A DNA stretch of 64,000 nt from positions 496,001 to 560,000 of the forward strand of contig NZ_LQGV01000003.1 of NCBI RefSeq assembly GCF_001620065.1, in the 5' to 3' direction. Both the position numbers and the translations under genes were made by a program. Numbering within the stretch: the stretch's first letter is position 1; the number at the start of each line of letters is the position of its first letter. The notes under the pieces were generated by a model. The model had not been told where the DNA came from. It worked only from the letters and a program-made list of their open reading frames with translations, and searched no databases. Source of the DNA: Microbacterium sp. TNHR37B (GTDB lineage: Bacteria > Actinomycetota > Actinomycetes > Actinomycetales > Microbacteriaceae). Of the stretch, positions 16,938 through 25,936 are shown one piece after another.

Positions 16938-19900
16938 ATGGCCGACGTGCTCGAACGGTTCGGTCCTGCGACGCAGGACTGGTTTCGTGGCGCCTTCCAC
17001 CGGCCCACCGACGCCCAGGCCGGCGCATGGCAGACCATCTCGGCCGGAGCACACGCGCTCGTGGTCGCCCCCACCGGCTCCGGGAAGACCCTGTCGGCGT
17101 TCCTGTGGTCGATCGACCGGATCTTCCACGACAAGCAGGACTCCCCGCCGCCGGCCGAGAAGGGACGGGCGAAGGATCCCCGCCCGCCCCGCACGCGCGT
17201 GCTCTACATCTCTCCGCTGAAAGCCCTCGGCGTCGATGTGGAGAGAAACCTCCGGTCACCGCTCGTGGGAATCGGCCAGTCGGCGCGGCGCCTGGGAGTC
17301 GCGGTCCCCGACATCACGGTCGGCGTGCGCTCCGGAGACACGGCGTCCGCGGATCGGCGAAAGCTCGTGTCCGACCCGCCCGACATCCTCATCACCACTC
17401 CCGAATCGCTCTACCTCATGCTGACCTCCCAGGCCGGTCAGACCCTCCGCGGCGTGCACACCGTGATCGTCGACGAGGTGCACGCCGTCGCGGCGACCAA
17501 ACGCGGCGCTCATCTGGCCGTCAGCCTGGAACGCCTCGACGCCCTGCGGCGCGACAGCGATCCCGATGCCGCCCCGGTACAGCGCATCGGGCTCTCCGCG
17601 ACGGTGCGTCCCATCGACGAGGTCGCACGGTTCCTCGGCGGCTCCCAGCCGGTGGAGATCGTGGCTCCCCGAGCGAGCAAGGCGTTCGACCTGTCGGTCG
17701 TCGTACCGATGGACGACATGCGCCATCCTCCCCCGCCGCCGGGGAGCGAGCCGGCGAACCCGCCCGACGACTCTCCCGGAAGCGACGACGCCCAGGCGAG
17801 CGCTCCCGGGCCGGCGTGGTACGACGCGGCACCGGGCGCCTCCCCCGCCGGCGCGGCGGGGTCGACGGAGATGACAGGGTCGGTGTGGCCACACGTCGAG
17901 GAGGCGATCGTCGACCGCATCCTCGCTCATCGCTCCACGATCGTCTTCGCGAACTCTCGTCGCCTCGCCGAGCGCCTGACCGGACGGCTGAACGAGATCT
18001 ACGCCGAGCGGCTCGGGATCGAGCTCCCCGACGCCGCCGTCCCCGCCGCGATGATGGCGCAGGCCGGCTCCTCAGCCGGCGCCGACCCGGTGCTGGCCAA
18101 GGCGCATCACGGCTCGGTGTCGAAGGAGCAGCGTGCGCAAGTCGAAGACGAGCTGAAGTCCGGGGCGCTGCGGTGCGTCGTGGCGACGAGCAGTCTCGAA
18201 CTCGGGATCGACATGGGCGCGGTCGACCTGGTCATCCAGGTCGAGGCGCCCCCGTCCGCGGCCTCGGGCCTGCAACGTGTCGGGCGCGCGGGACACCAGG
18301 TGGGCGAGGTCAGCCGCGCTGCGTTGTTCCCCAAGCACCGCGGCGACGTCCTGCACACCGCCGTGGTGACCGAGCGCATGCTGGCGGGGAAGATCGAGGC
18401 GATCGCCGTTCCCCAGAACCCGCTCGACATCCTCGCGCAGCAGACCGTGGCCGCATGCGCGACGGGACAGGTCGATGTCGAGGAGTGGTTCGACACCGTC
18501 AAGCGTTCGGCGCCGTTCCGCTCGCTGCCGCGCTCGGCGTACGAGGCGACGCTGGATCTCCTCGCAGGCCGTTTCCCCTCCGACGAGTTCGCCGAGCTCC
18601 GCCCGCGCGTGGTGTGGGATCGAGATCACGGCGTGCTCACCGGACGGCCCGGGTCCCAGCGCATCGCGGTGACCAGCGGTGGCACGATCCCCGACCGCGG
18701 CCTGTTCGGGGTGTTCGTCGCGGGCGAGACGCGCAACGCCCGCGTCGGCGAGCTCGACGAGGAGATGGTCTACGAGTCCCGCGTCGGCGACGTCTTCACG
18801 CTCGGAACGACGAGTTGGCGGATCGTCGAGATCACCCACGATCGGGTCAATGTGCTTCCGGCGTTCGGGCAGCCCGGCAAGCTCCCGTTCTGGCACGGCG
18901 ACGGCCTCGGTCGCCCCGCCGAGCTGGGTGAGGCCCTCGGCGCGTTCTCCCGGGAGATCTCGAGCGCACCGCCCGAGAAGGCGACCGCTCGGCTCCGCGA
19001 GTCGGGACTGGACGACAACGCCATCGGCAATCTCCTGTCGTATCTGAGCGAGCAGCGCGAAGCGACCGGCACGCTTCCCACCGACAGGACACTCACGGTC
19101 GAGCGCTCTCGTGACGAGGTGGGCGACTGGCGCATCATCCTGCATTCCCCGTACGGCATGCACGTGCATGCGCCGTGGGCGCTGGCGGTGAACGCGCGGA
19201 TCCGGGAGCGATTGGGCGTGGAGGGCTCAGCCGTCGCGAGCGACGACGGGATCATCGCCCGCGTGCCGGACGCCGAGTCCGAGCCTCCGGATGCCGAGCT
19301 GTTCGTGTTCGACCCCGTCGAGCTGGAGCAGATCGTCACCGACGAGGTGGGAGGGTCGGCGCTGTTCGCCTCCCGATTCCGCGAGTGCGCGGCCCGGGCG
19401 CTGCTGCTGCCGCGACTGAACCCGCAGAAGCGCTCCCCCTTGTGGCAGCAACGGCAGAAGTCGGCGCAGCTGCTCGAGGTCGCCCGTAAGCACCCCACCT
19501 TCCCGATCATCCTCGAGACCCTCCGCGAAGTCCTCCAAGACGTGTACGACGTGCCGGCTCTGCTGCGGATCGCCCGCGCGATCGGCGACCGTCGCATCCG
19601 CCTGATCGAGACCACCACGTCGCAGCCCTCTCCCTACGCACGGGATCTGCTGTTCGGCTATGTCGGCGCGTTCATGTACGAGGGCGACTCCCCGCTCGCG
19701 GAACGTCGCGCCGCCGCGCTCTCGGTCGACCCGGCGCTGCTGGGCGAGCTGCTCGGCAAGGTCGAGATGCGCGAGCTGCTCGATCCGGGGATCATCGCGC
19801 AGTTCGAACGCGAGGTGCAACGGCTCGATCCCTCCCGGCGGGTGCATGGTCTCGAAGGCGTCGCCGATCTGCTGCGACTGCTCGGCCCCCTCGACGCCGA

Positions 19901-21689
19901 CGAGGTGGCCGAGCGGCTTGCCCAGGACGACGTCGCGGCGGACGACGCGAGCACCACAGCGGCCTCGACGGACCAGGCGGGTGCGCACCTCGACGCCCTT
20001 GTCTCGGCGAGGCGCGCGATCCGCGTGACGGTCGCGGGAGTGCCGCAGGTGGCGGCCATCGAAGACGCCGGACGGCTGCGCGATGCGCTCGGAGCGGCCC
20101 TTCCGGTAGGCATCCCCACGGCCTTCCTGGAGCCGGTCGTGGACCCGCTCGCCGACCTCGTCGCACGCTTCGCCCGCACCCATGCCCCCTTCCGCACCTC
20201 GGATGTGGCGCGGCGGCTCGGTATCGGTGCAGCCGTCGCCCGGCAGTCCCTGCAGCGACTGGAGTCGCAGGGGCGGGTCTCCAGCGGCTACTTCCTTCCC
20301 GAGCAGGCCGCCGATCGCGCCGCGGACAACGACCTGGAGTGGTGCGACAGCGAGGTGCTGCGCCGCCTCCGGATGCGGTCGCTGGCGGCGTTGCGCGGCG
20401 CGGTCGAACCGGTCGAGCCCACGGCGTTCGCACGCTTCCTCCCCGCCTGGCAGCACGTCGGATCCTCCGGCGTCGGACGGGGACTGGACGGGATCGACGG
20501 TGTCCTCGCCGTGATCGAGCAGTTGGCGGGGGTGCCGCTGCCGGCCAGCGCGTGGGAGTCCCTCATCCTGCCCGCGCGGGTCACCGACTACGCCCCGGCG
20601 ATGCTCGACGAGCTCACCGCCACCGGAGAGGTGCTCTGGTCCGGGCACGGCTCGCTGCCCGGGCGCGACGGATGGATCGCGCTCCATCCCGCCGACACCG
20701 CGGCCTTCACCCTGCGCTTGCAGGACCGCTCGCCGGAGTCGGCGCTGGAGGAGCGGGTGCGCGAGGTGCTCGCCGGCGGCGGCGCCTACTTCGCCTCGCA
20801 ACTGGTCGCCCTGGTCGGAGCCGAGAACGAGCAGTCGGTCGTGGAGGCGCTGTGGAACCTGGCGTGGAGCGCACAGGTGACCAACGACACCTTCTCACCC
20901 GTGCGGATGCTCCTGGCGGGAGGCTCGCAAGCCCACCGGGCCGTGCGGAGGACCCCGCGCGCCCGCATGTTCCGGGGCACCCCGATCGCCCGCCCGACCA
21001 CCGCGCCGCACCGCCCGCCCCTCGTCGGCGGACGCTGGTCGCTCTTGCCCGCCCCCGAGTCCGACGGGACGCTGCGGGCGGCGGCGGCCGCGAGCCTGCT
21101 CCTGGAGCGTTATGGGGTCGTCACCCGCGGGTCCGTGCAGGCCGAGGAACTGCCGGGTGGCTTCGCGCAGGCCTACCGCACCCTCGCCGGGTTCGAGGAG
21201 ACCGGACACTGCCGACGCGGCTACTTCATCGAGAAGCTGGGCGCGGCGCAGTTCGCCACCTCGGCCACGGTCGACCGTCTGCGCACGTTCGGCGGCGCAT
21301 CCGACGAGGACGCACCGGCCCTGGAAGCGGTCACCCTGGCCGCCACCGACCCGGCCAACGCCTACGGAGCCGCGCTGCCGTGGCCCGCGCAGGACGGTGG
21401 ACACCGCCCGGGCCGGAAGGCGGGAGGCCTGGTCGTGCTCGTCGATGGTCGCCTCGTGCTGTACCTGGAACGTGGAGGCCGGTCGGCACTCGCGTTCACC
21501 GATGACGAGCCGGTGTTGGATGCGGCGTCACGCAGTCTCGTCGAGACGGCACGGGCCCGACGGCTGGACACCCTCACGATCGAGAAGGTGAACGGCGCGT
21601 TCGTCTACGGCACCCCCGTCGGTCGCGCGCTCCGCGATGCCGGGTTCGTGGAGTCCACGCGCGGCGTCACCCTGCGCAGGGCACGATGA
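16938..21689 (+). CDS. lhr: Lhr-type ATP-dependent DNA helicase
   Basis: A 1583-residue superfamily 2 helicase. Walker A is APTGSGKT near residue 45, and the DEVH box is near 178-181. LSAT follows as motif III, and the second RecA domain carries QRVGRAGHQ. The Lhr winged-helix and long C-terminal half follow. Its length matches full-size bacterial Lhr. Lhr is a 3'-5' DNA translocase and helicase used in repair, induced by crosslinking damage in mycobacteria. The next gene is nei2, the same neighbour pair seen in mycobacteria, so the two likely work together on lesion removal. ATG 16938 has only a weak ribosome site. Confidence 0.95.
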   Translation: MADVLERFGPATQDWFRGAFHRPTDAQAGAWQTISAGAHALVVAPTGSGKTLSAFLWSIDRIFHDKQDSPPPAEKGRAKDPRPPRTRVLYISPLKALGVDVERNLRSPLVGIGQSARRLGVAVPDITVGVRSGDTASADRRKLVSDPPDILITTPESLYLMLTSQAGQTLRGVHTVIVDEVHAVAATKRGAHLAVSLERLDALRRDSDPDAAPVQRIGLSATVRPIDEVARFLGGSQPVEIVAPRASKAFDLSVVVPMDDMRHPPPPPGSEPANPPDDSPGSDDAQASAPGPAWYDAAPGASPAGAAGSTEMTGSVWPHVEEAIVDRILAHRSTIVFANSRRLAERLTGRLNEIYAERLGIELPDAAVPAAMMAQAGSSAGADPVLAKAHHGSVSKEQRAQVEDELKSGALRCVVATSSLELGIDMGAVDLVIQVEAPPSAASGLQRVGRAGHQVGEVSRAALFPKHRGDVLHTAVVTERMLAGKIEAIAVPQNPLDILAQQTVAACATGQVDVEEWFDTVKRSAPFRSLPRSAYEATLDLLAGRFPSDEFAELRPRVVWDRDHGVLTGRPGSQRIAVTSGGTIPDRGLFGVFVAGETRNARVGELDEEMVYESRVGDVFTLGTTSWRIVEITHDRVNVLPAFGQPGKLPFWHGDGLGRPAELGEALGAFSREISSAPPEKATARLRESGLDDNAIGNLLSYLSEQREATGTLPTDRTLTVERSRDEVGDWRIILHSPYGMHVHAPWALAVNARIRERLGVEGSAVASDDGIIARVPDAESEPPDAELFVFDPVELEQIVTDEVGGSALFASRFRECAARALLLPRLNPQKRSPLWQQRQKSAQLLEVARKHPTFPIILETLREVLQDVYDVPALLRIARAIGDRRIRLIETTTSQPSPYARDLLFGYVGAFMYEGDSPLAERRAAALSVDPALLGELLGKVEMRELLDPGIIAQFEREVQRLDPSRRVHGLEGVADLLRLLGPLDADEVAERLAQDDVAADDASTTAASTDQAGAHLDALVSARRAIRVTVAGVPQVAAIEDAGRLRDALGAALPVGIPTAFLEPVVDPLADLVARFARTHAPFRTSDVARRLGIGAAVARQSLQRLESQGRVSSGYFLPEQAADRAADNDLEWCDSEVLRRLRMRSLAALRGAVEPVEPTAFARFLPAWQHVGSSGVGRGLDGIDGVLAVIEQLAGVPLPASAWESLILPARVTDYAPAMLDELTATGEVLWSGHGSLPGRDGWIALHPADTAAFTLRLQDRSPESALEERVREVLAGGGAYFASQLVALVGAENEQSVVEALWNLAWSAQVTNDTFSPVRMLLAGGSQAHRAVRRTPRARMFRGTPIARPTTAPHRPPLVGGRWSLLPAPESDGTLRAAAAASLLLERYGVVTRGSVQAEELPGGFAQAYRTLAGFEETGHCRRGYFIEKLGAAQFATSATVDRLRTFGGASDEDAPALEAVTLAATDPANAYGAALPWPAQDGGHRPGRKAGGLVVLVDGRLVLYLERGGRSALAFTDDEPVLDAASRSLVETARARRLDTLTIEKVNGAFVYGTPVGRALRDAGFVESTRGVTLRRAR

Positions 21690-21716
21690 CCTGCGGAGGA
21701 ACGAGGAGGGCCGGCC

Positions 21717-22490
21717 GTGCCCGAGGGTGACACCGTCTTCCGTACGGCGCGACGTCTGCACGACGCCCTCGCCGGGCGGATCGCCACGCGGTTCGATGTC
21801 CGCGTGCCGGGAAGCGCCACAGCCGACCTGACCGGGGAGCGCATCCACGAGGTCGTGCCCCGGGGGAAGCACCTGCTCCTGCGGATCGGCGATGCCACCC
21901 TGCACTCGCACCTGAAGATGGAGGGGCATTGGGACCTCTATCGCGCGGGCGAGCGGTGGCGTGCCCCGGCTTTCCGGGCACGGGCGATCGTCGGGACCGA
22001 CACCGTGGACGCCGTGGGCTTCGACCTCGCCATGGTGGAGGTACTCCCGACCGTCGACGAGGACCGCGTCGTCGGGCACCTCGGCCCCGATCCTCTCAGC
22101 CCTCAGTGGGATGCGGCGGAGGCCGCACGCAACCTCGCCTCCGATGACCGTCCCATCCACGTGGCCGTCCTCGATCAGCGCCACGTCGCGGGATTCGGCA
22201 ACGAGTACGCGAACGAGCTGCTGTTCGTTCGCGGCGTTCTTCCGACCACCCCGGCATCGGAGGTGGACACGCTGGCCCTCATGGACACGGGTGCCCGCAT
22301 GATCCGCGCCAACCGCGACCGGCTCGGCCGCACCTTCACGGGAGACTCTCGTCCCGGTCGCCAGACCTGGGTGTACCGGCGGGAGGGGAAGCCGTGCCGG
22401 CGCTGCGGCACGCTCATCCTGGGAACGGAACTGGGCGCCGATCCGACGGCGGAGCGCATCGTCTTCTGGTGCCCGCGCTGTCAGACCTGA
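21717..22490 (+). CDS. nei2: Fpg/Nei family DNA glycosylase, Nei2 type
   Basis: A 257-residue base-excision glycosylase/AP lyase. After removal of the initiator Met the catalytic Pro-Glu (PEGDT) is N-terminal. K51 in PRGKHLLLRI is the conserved lysine. A C-terminal zinc finger has CRRCGT and CPRCQ pairs. It removes oxidised pyrimidines. GTG 21717 fixes the essential N-terminus and is preceded by GAGGAGG. It follows lhr by 27 bp in the same operon. Confidence 0.93.
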   Translation: MPEGDTVFRTARRLHDALAGRIATRFDVRVPGSATADLTGERIHEVVPRGKHLLLRIGDATLHSHLKMEGHWDLYRAGERWRAPAFRARAIVGTDTVDAVGFDLAMVEVLPTVDEDRVVGHLGPDPLSPQWDAAEAARNLASDDRPIHVAVLDQRHVAGFGNEYANELLFVRGVLPTTPASEVDTLALMDTGARMIRANRDRLGRTFTGDSRPGRQTWVYRREGKPCRRCGTLILGTELGADPTAERIVFWCPRCQT

Positions 22491-22499
22491 GGCCCAGAC

Positions 22500-23108
22500 T
22501 CAGCGCCCGAGGTAGCGTCCCGGGCGGTGGTTCAGGGCGAGCACCAGGTTCAGCACCACCGCTCCCGCCGCGCTCAGCACGACGCTCTGCCACGACACCA
22601 CGAGGAGGGCCGCGAGGATCACGACGACGTCGAAGGCCATGAGGGTCCACCCCGCCCGGATGCCGGTGCGGTCTTGCAGGAGGAGCGCGATGATGTGGAC
22701 GCCGCCGACGCTGGATCGATGACGGAAGAGGATCAGCACTCCCACACCCGCGAGGAGGTTCCCCGCCAGCGTGCCGTAGATCGGCTCGATTCCGGCGAGG
22801 GGAAGGAAGTGCTGGTGGACGAGGGCGAAGCCGGAGACGAGGCCGATGGAGGCGATGGTGCGGAGGGTGAAGTCCCATCCCCGTTTCCAGACGGCGAGCA
22901 CCGCGAACGGCAGATTGATGACCGCGAACAGGAGCCAGAACGGCCACGGCGTCGCGTAGCCGAGAAGGAGCGACAGGCCGGCGGTGCCGCCGGTCACCGA
23001 ACCGGCGGCGTGCAGGAGGTGGAGCCCCAGGGAGGTGATGAACGTCCCCGTGAGGAGCCCCAGCACGTCCTCGACGACGCCGTGCTCGGTGGCTTTCGCG
23101 TCGAACAC
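22500..23108 (-). CDS. YitT family membrane protein
   Basis: A ~202-residue membrane protein with five to six hydrophobic spans. The glycine-rich motif SVTGGTAGLSLLLGY after the first span is typical of the YitT_membrane family (function unknown). The start is uncertain. GTG 23108 gives the usual length, but no ribosome site is visible. The open frame continues upstream in low-complexity Arg/Pro sequence that does not look coding. It ends 9 bp after the convergent nei2 gene. Confidence 0.75.
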   Translation of the reverse strand: MFDAKATEHGVVEDVLGLLTGTFITSLGLHLLHAAGSVTGGTAGLSLLLGYATPWPFWLLFAVINLPFAVLAVWKRGWDFTLRTIASIGLVSGFALVHQHFLPLAGIEPIYGTLAGNLLAGVGVLILFRHRSSVGGVHIIALLLQDRTGIRAGWTLMAFDVVVILAALLVVSWQSVVLSAAGAVVLNLVLALNHRPGRYLGR

Positions 23109-23308
23109 GAGGGAGGGCCCCGTCGTCGGATCGCCCTGCTCGGCCGGCGGCGAGCCGCGTCGGGAGCGTGTTCGGAGGCCGGTTCCGGCGGCGACGGGGT
23201 CATTGCTCCATTGTCGCCGGTGCGAGCCGGCGTCTGGCGGCCCCGGCCGATGCTTGCGCGGGAATGAAACCCGGCGCACGCACGTTGTCGTGTGTGTCAG
23301 GAGGTCAA

Positions 23309-23716
23309 GTGGGCAAGAACTACGTCGACATCGAGAACGACCGGGGCGAGACACTGCGTTACCGCAAGCACGCCAATGGCCGTGGCCTGATCGCGAACGG
23401 GGCCAAGGTGCACCCGACGGCGCTGGTCGAGGCTGGCGCGTACGTGGAGCCCGGGGCGCAGGTCGCTGCGGGCGCACACATCGGGCGGGGCGTGTGGATC
23501 GAACCGGACGCCGTCATCGGCCCCGAGGTGGAGATCGCGCCGCACGCGCACATCGGCCCCGGCGCCGCCATCGGACCGCGCGCCCGGATCGGCGTGCGGG
23601 CCTTCGTCGGAGCGGGCGCACGCGTGGCCGGAGGATCCCTCATCGGCGACGATCAGTCCATCGGCGATGGGGAGGCGGTCGCGACCGACCGCCGCGGACT
23701 GCACCTGGCGGCCTGA
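23309..23716 (+). CDS. left-handed beta-helix (hexapeptide repeat) protein
   Basis: A 135-residue protein with at least six imperfect hexapeptide turns from residue ~30 to 115 (for example KVHPTALVEAGAYVEPGAQV). This is the LbetaH fold of acyltransferases and gamma-carbonic anhydrases. No catalytic histidine pattern can be assigned, so an enzymatic role is unproven. GTG 23309 follows a perfect AGGAGG at 23299-23304. Confidence 0.8.
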   Translation: MGKNYVDIENDRGETLRYRKHANGRGLIANGAKVHPTALVEAGAYVEPGAQVAAGAHIGRGVWIEPDAVIGPEVEIAPHAHIGPGAAIGPRARIGVRAFVGAGARVAGGSLIGDDQSIGDGEAVATDRRGLHLAA

Positions 23717-23783
23717 ACGTCACCCGGCGGACCGGGCTGCCTCGGAAGGCCGCCGAGCGGATCGGCTCGGCTAGCCTCGGGAC

Positions 23784-24401
23784 ATGACACGACGCCCGAG
23801 CGCCGCGCGGGTGGGTCCCGTGCTCGGCGCGGTGGTGGTGAGCGCCGCGCTGGTGGGGCTCGTGTGGTTGTGGTGGGCGTCCGGTCCGTTCGCCGGGCAG
23901 ACCGGCCCGGACGAGGGGCCGGTCAGCACGCACGCGGGCTCCTCGCCCTCGACTCTTGCGGTACCGGACCGGCCGGCCGACGCCTTCCCGCTCAGGGTCG
24001 AGTACGTCTACGACGGTGACACGCTCCGGGCCGAGCCGATCTCTGGAGATTCCCCCTTCCCGCGCGGCGTCGCCCTCCGTGTGCGCTTGATCGGCATCGA
24101 CGCCCCCGAAGGGACCCCGGCCGTCGAATGCGGCGCCGACGAGGCACGCGACCGGTTGCGCTCCCTTCTCCCCGAGGGGAGCACGGTGTGGGCGAGCGCC
24201 GACCGAGACCTCCGCGACCGCTACGATCGCGCGCTGCTGTATCTCTGGACCGACGACGGCGTGTTCGTGAACCACGCACTGGTCGCCGCGGGCGACGCGG
24301 TCGCGATCCGCGTCGGGCGCAATGACGCCCACGTCGCACTGCTCTCTCGCGCCGCGGCGTCCGCCGAAGCCGAGGGACGCGGGCAGTGGGGAGCCTGCTG
24401 A
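23784..24401 (+). CDS. thermonuclease-like (SNase fold) exported or membrane-anchored protein
   Basis: A 205-residue protein. One N-terminal transmembrane/signal segment (about residues 10-32) is followed by an SNase domain with YDGDTLR, RLIGIDAPEG and RYDRALLYL, which carry the calcium-binding aspartates and the two arginines of staphylococcal nuclease. Extracytoplasmic nuclease activity is likely. ATG 23784 lies 6 nt after TAGCCT (23772-23777), so it is probably leaderless. Confidence 0.87.
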   Translation: MTRRPSAARVGPVLGAVVVSAALVGLVWLWWASGPFAGQTGPDEGPVSTHAGSSPSTLAVPDRPADAFPLRVEYVYDGDTLRAEPISGDSPFPRGVALRVRLIGIDAPEGTPAVECGADEARDRLRSLLPEGSTVWASADRDLRDRYDRALLYLWTDDGVFVNHALVAAGDAVAIRVGRNDAHVALLSRAAASAEAEGRGQWGAC

Positions 24402-24432
24402 CCGCGTCGGGGTGGACCTCGCCGTCCTCGCG

Positions 24433-24831
24433 TCAGGCGAGGAAGAAGAGGACGAAGCCGATCAGCGGCAGCGTGCCCTGGATGAGCGCCGGGCGCAGGT
24501 ACTTCGCGCCCGAGGTCGTCAGCACGAGCGCCGCGCCGAGCATCGATCCGAGCGAGAACAGCGTCAGGGTGCGACCGGCGACCTCGGCGGCGCTGTCGGC
24601 ACCCCCGGTCCAGAACAGCACGAGCCCGATCACGACCCCGATCGCGAGGAACAGGTTGTAGAAGCCCTGGTTGTACGCCATCGGCTTCGTCACGTCGGCC
24701 GCCGCCTGATCGGCCACTCCGAAGCGCTGCCACACTTTCGGCTGGGTCCACTGGATGCTCTCCATGACGAAGATGTAGACGTGGAGCAGGGCGGCCAGCG
24801 CCGCAGCGACCGTCGCGATGAGAGGGATCAT
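24433..24831 (-). CDS. DUF1304 family membrane protein
   Basis: A 132-residue protein with four transmembrane helices and the conserved FVMESIQW and YNQGFYNLFLA stretches of DUF1304. Function unknown. ATG 24831 is 6 nt after TATCTT (24838-24843 on the minus strand). Its promoter is only 31 bp from the start of the divergent LysR-type sensor gene, so both promoters are interleaved and may share control. Confidence 0.88.
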   Translation of the reverse strand: MIPLIATVAAALAALLHVYIFVMESIQWTQPKVWQRFGVADQAAADVTKPMAYNQGFYNLFLAIGVVIGLVLFWTGGADSAAEVAGRTLTLFSLGSMLGAALVLTTSGAKYLRPALIQGTLPLIGFVLFFLA

Positions 24832-24837
24832 GCACCG

Positions 24838-24856
24838 AAGATAGCGCGACTACGCT
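24838..24856. promoter_or_regulatory. back-to-back leaderless promoters
   Basis: TATCTT (24838-24843, minus) and TACGCT (24851-24856, plus) each lie 6 nt before a start codon. Both genes therefore begin within 31 bp with no room for 5' leaders. Confidence 0.65.
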
Positions 24857-24862
24857 GGCTGC

Positions 24863-25606
24863 ATGGCGGGTGGGGGCGGATCGGCGAGACGGGGCGGCCG
24901 CCCGCGTCGCACGACGGGAACCCCGCACCACCGCCCGCAGAGCGCGGGGCGTGCGCCCGGACGCGACGCGCGTCGGGTTCCGGCACCTGCCGAGACCGCC
25001 CCGCCGCTTCCTCCCGGCCCGTTCCGCTTGGGCGCTGTCGCCGGCACGACGCCGGGCAAGTGGATCGATGCGTGGCGCTCCCGCCTGCCGGGAGTCGAGC
25101 TGGAGCTCATCCCCCTCGACGTCGCCGACCAGCGTGAGCGACTGCTGTCGGGCGAGCTCGACGCCGCGCTCGTGCGACTGCCGCTGCGCCGCGACGATCT
25201 CCATGTCATCGCCCTGTACGACGAGGTGCCCGTCGTCGTCTGCGCCGCCGATTCGCATCTCACCGCCGCAGACGAGCTCACGGTCGACGATCTCGCCGGC
25301 GAAGTCGTCGTCCGTTCCCGCGATGCCGTGATCGAGGTCGAGGTGCCCGGCGCCGTCCCCGCGGCGTTCGCGCCGCCCGAGACCACCGAAGACGCCATCG
25401 CGACGGTCGCGACGGGCATCGGCGTCACGATCGTGCCGATGTCGCTGGCGCGCCTCCACCACCGCAAGGACGTGGACTACCGGCCCCTCCCCGAGGGACC
25501 CGTCTCCACGGTGGCCCTGGCGTGGCCGAGCGAGGCGCCCTCTGCGCTCGTCGACGTCTTCGTCGGGATCGTCCGAGGCCGCACCGCCAACTCCTCGCGC
25601 GGCTGA
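24863..25606 (+). CDS. LysR-type substrate-binding domain protein lacking the DNA-binding domain
   Basis: A 247-residue protein. Residues ~50-240 match the periplasmic-binding-like effector domain of LysR regulators (PFRLGAVAGTTPGKW, LLSGELDAALVRLP, GVTIVPMSLARL). The N-terminal ~50 residues are Arg/Pro-rich and contain no helix-turn-helix, so it may sense a ligand without binding DNA as LysR does. The basic tail could still contact DNA or RNA. ATG 24863 is 6 nt after TACGCT. Confidence 0.82.
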   Translation: MAGGGGSARRGGRPRRTTGTPHHRPQSAGRAPGRDARRVPAPAETAPPLPPGPFRLGAVAGTTPGKWIDAWRSRLPGVELELIPLDVADQRERLLSGELDAALVRLPLRRDDLHVIALYDEVPVVVCAADSHLTAADELTVDDLAGEVVVRSRDAVIEVEVPGAVPAAFAPPETTEDAIATVATGIGVTIVPMSLARLHHRKDVDYRPLPEGPVSTVALAWPSEAPSALVDVFVGIVRGRTANSSRG

Positions 25607-25615
25607 GTCGAACGC

Positions 25616-25654
25616 GTGGCCCCGCCGGGCCCTCCCCCGGCCCGGCGGGGCCAC
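25616..25654. terminator. very strong GC hairpin, probably bidirectional terminator
   Basis: GTGGCCCCGCCGGG pairs with CCCGGCGGGGCCAC around a short loop, 10 nt after the LysR-type gene stop. Reading from the other side, it also lies at the end of the hairpin-rich region following the CHAT gene. Confidence 0.75.
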
Positions 25655-25860
25655 CCGCCTGAGGAGAACCCGCCCCCACGGACTCCCCGAGGGGCCGGCG
25701 GTGCCCCCCGACCCCGCCGGCCCGAAGATCCGGTGTCCCCCAGGTGTCCCGGTCTTCATGAACGACGGAGCTCTGATCCCCACGGGGATGACGACTGCAT
25801 CCCCATGCAGGGCGTCACGTTGTCGTTCATGGATGAGGAGGGCGTCACGGTTCCCGTGAT
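25655..25860 (-). ncRNA. candidate structured RNA after the CHAT gene
   Basis: This 330-bp gap (25607-25936) has no convincing ORF. It holds nested inverted repeats. An outer 12-bp stem pairs 25755-25766 with 25822-25833. Inside it are ATCCCC/GGGGAT (25776-25789) and CTGCAT-CCCC-ATGCAG (25795-25810), giving a three-way-junction-like layout. TCACGG-TTC-CCGTGA (25845-25859) lies on one side and a 10-bp stem (about 25692-25724) on the other, before the terminator hairpin. The 17-bp element at 25857-25873 would sit at its 5' end on the minus strand. Expression and strand are inferred. Confidence 0.4.
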
Positions 25861-25873
25861 ACATCCGGCGCAG
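25857..25873 (-). promoter_or_regulatory. 17-bp element, downstream copy
   Basis: On the minus strand this reads CTGCGCCGGATGTATCA, identical over 17 bp to 31355-31371 and in the same orientation. It lies between the CHAT stop and the hairpin-rich region. It may be a promoter or operator shared with the sigma gene, or a flanking direct repeat of the cassette. Confidence 0.6.
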
Positions 25874-25936
25874 ATTTTTCTCGCGGACTCTCGGGAGGGG
25901 GACCGGCAGAGGCCGCTCGAGCGCCGCCGGCGGCGA

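Noticed and set aside
25756..25830. Small minus-strand frame MNDNVTPCMGMQSSSPWG in the hairpin region
   Set aside because: The start has no ribosome site (the upstream sequence is CT-rich) and the codons lie inside perfect inverted repeats that better explain the sequence as RNA structure.
24221..25864. Minus-strand open frame starting at the downstream 17-bp element (MYHGNRDALL...)
   Set aside because: The product is Gly/Arg/Pro-rich, antisense to the LysR-type gene and crosses a strong hairpin; there is no ribosome site. I treat the region as non-coding.
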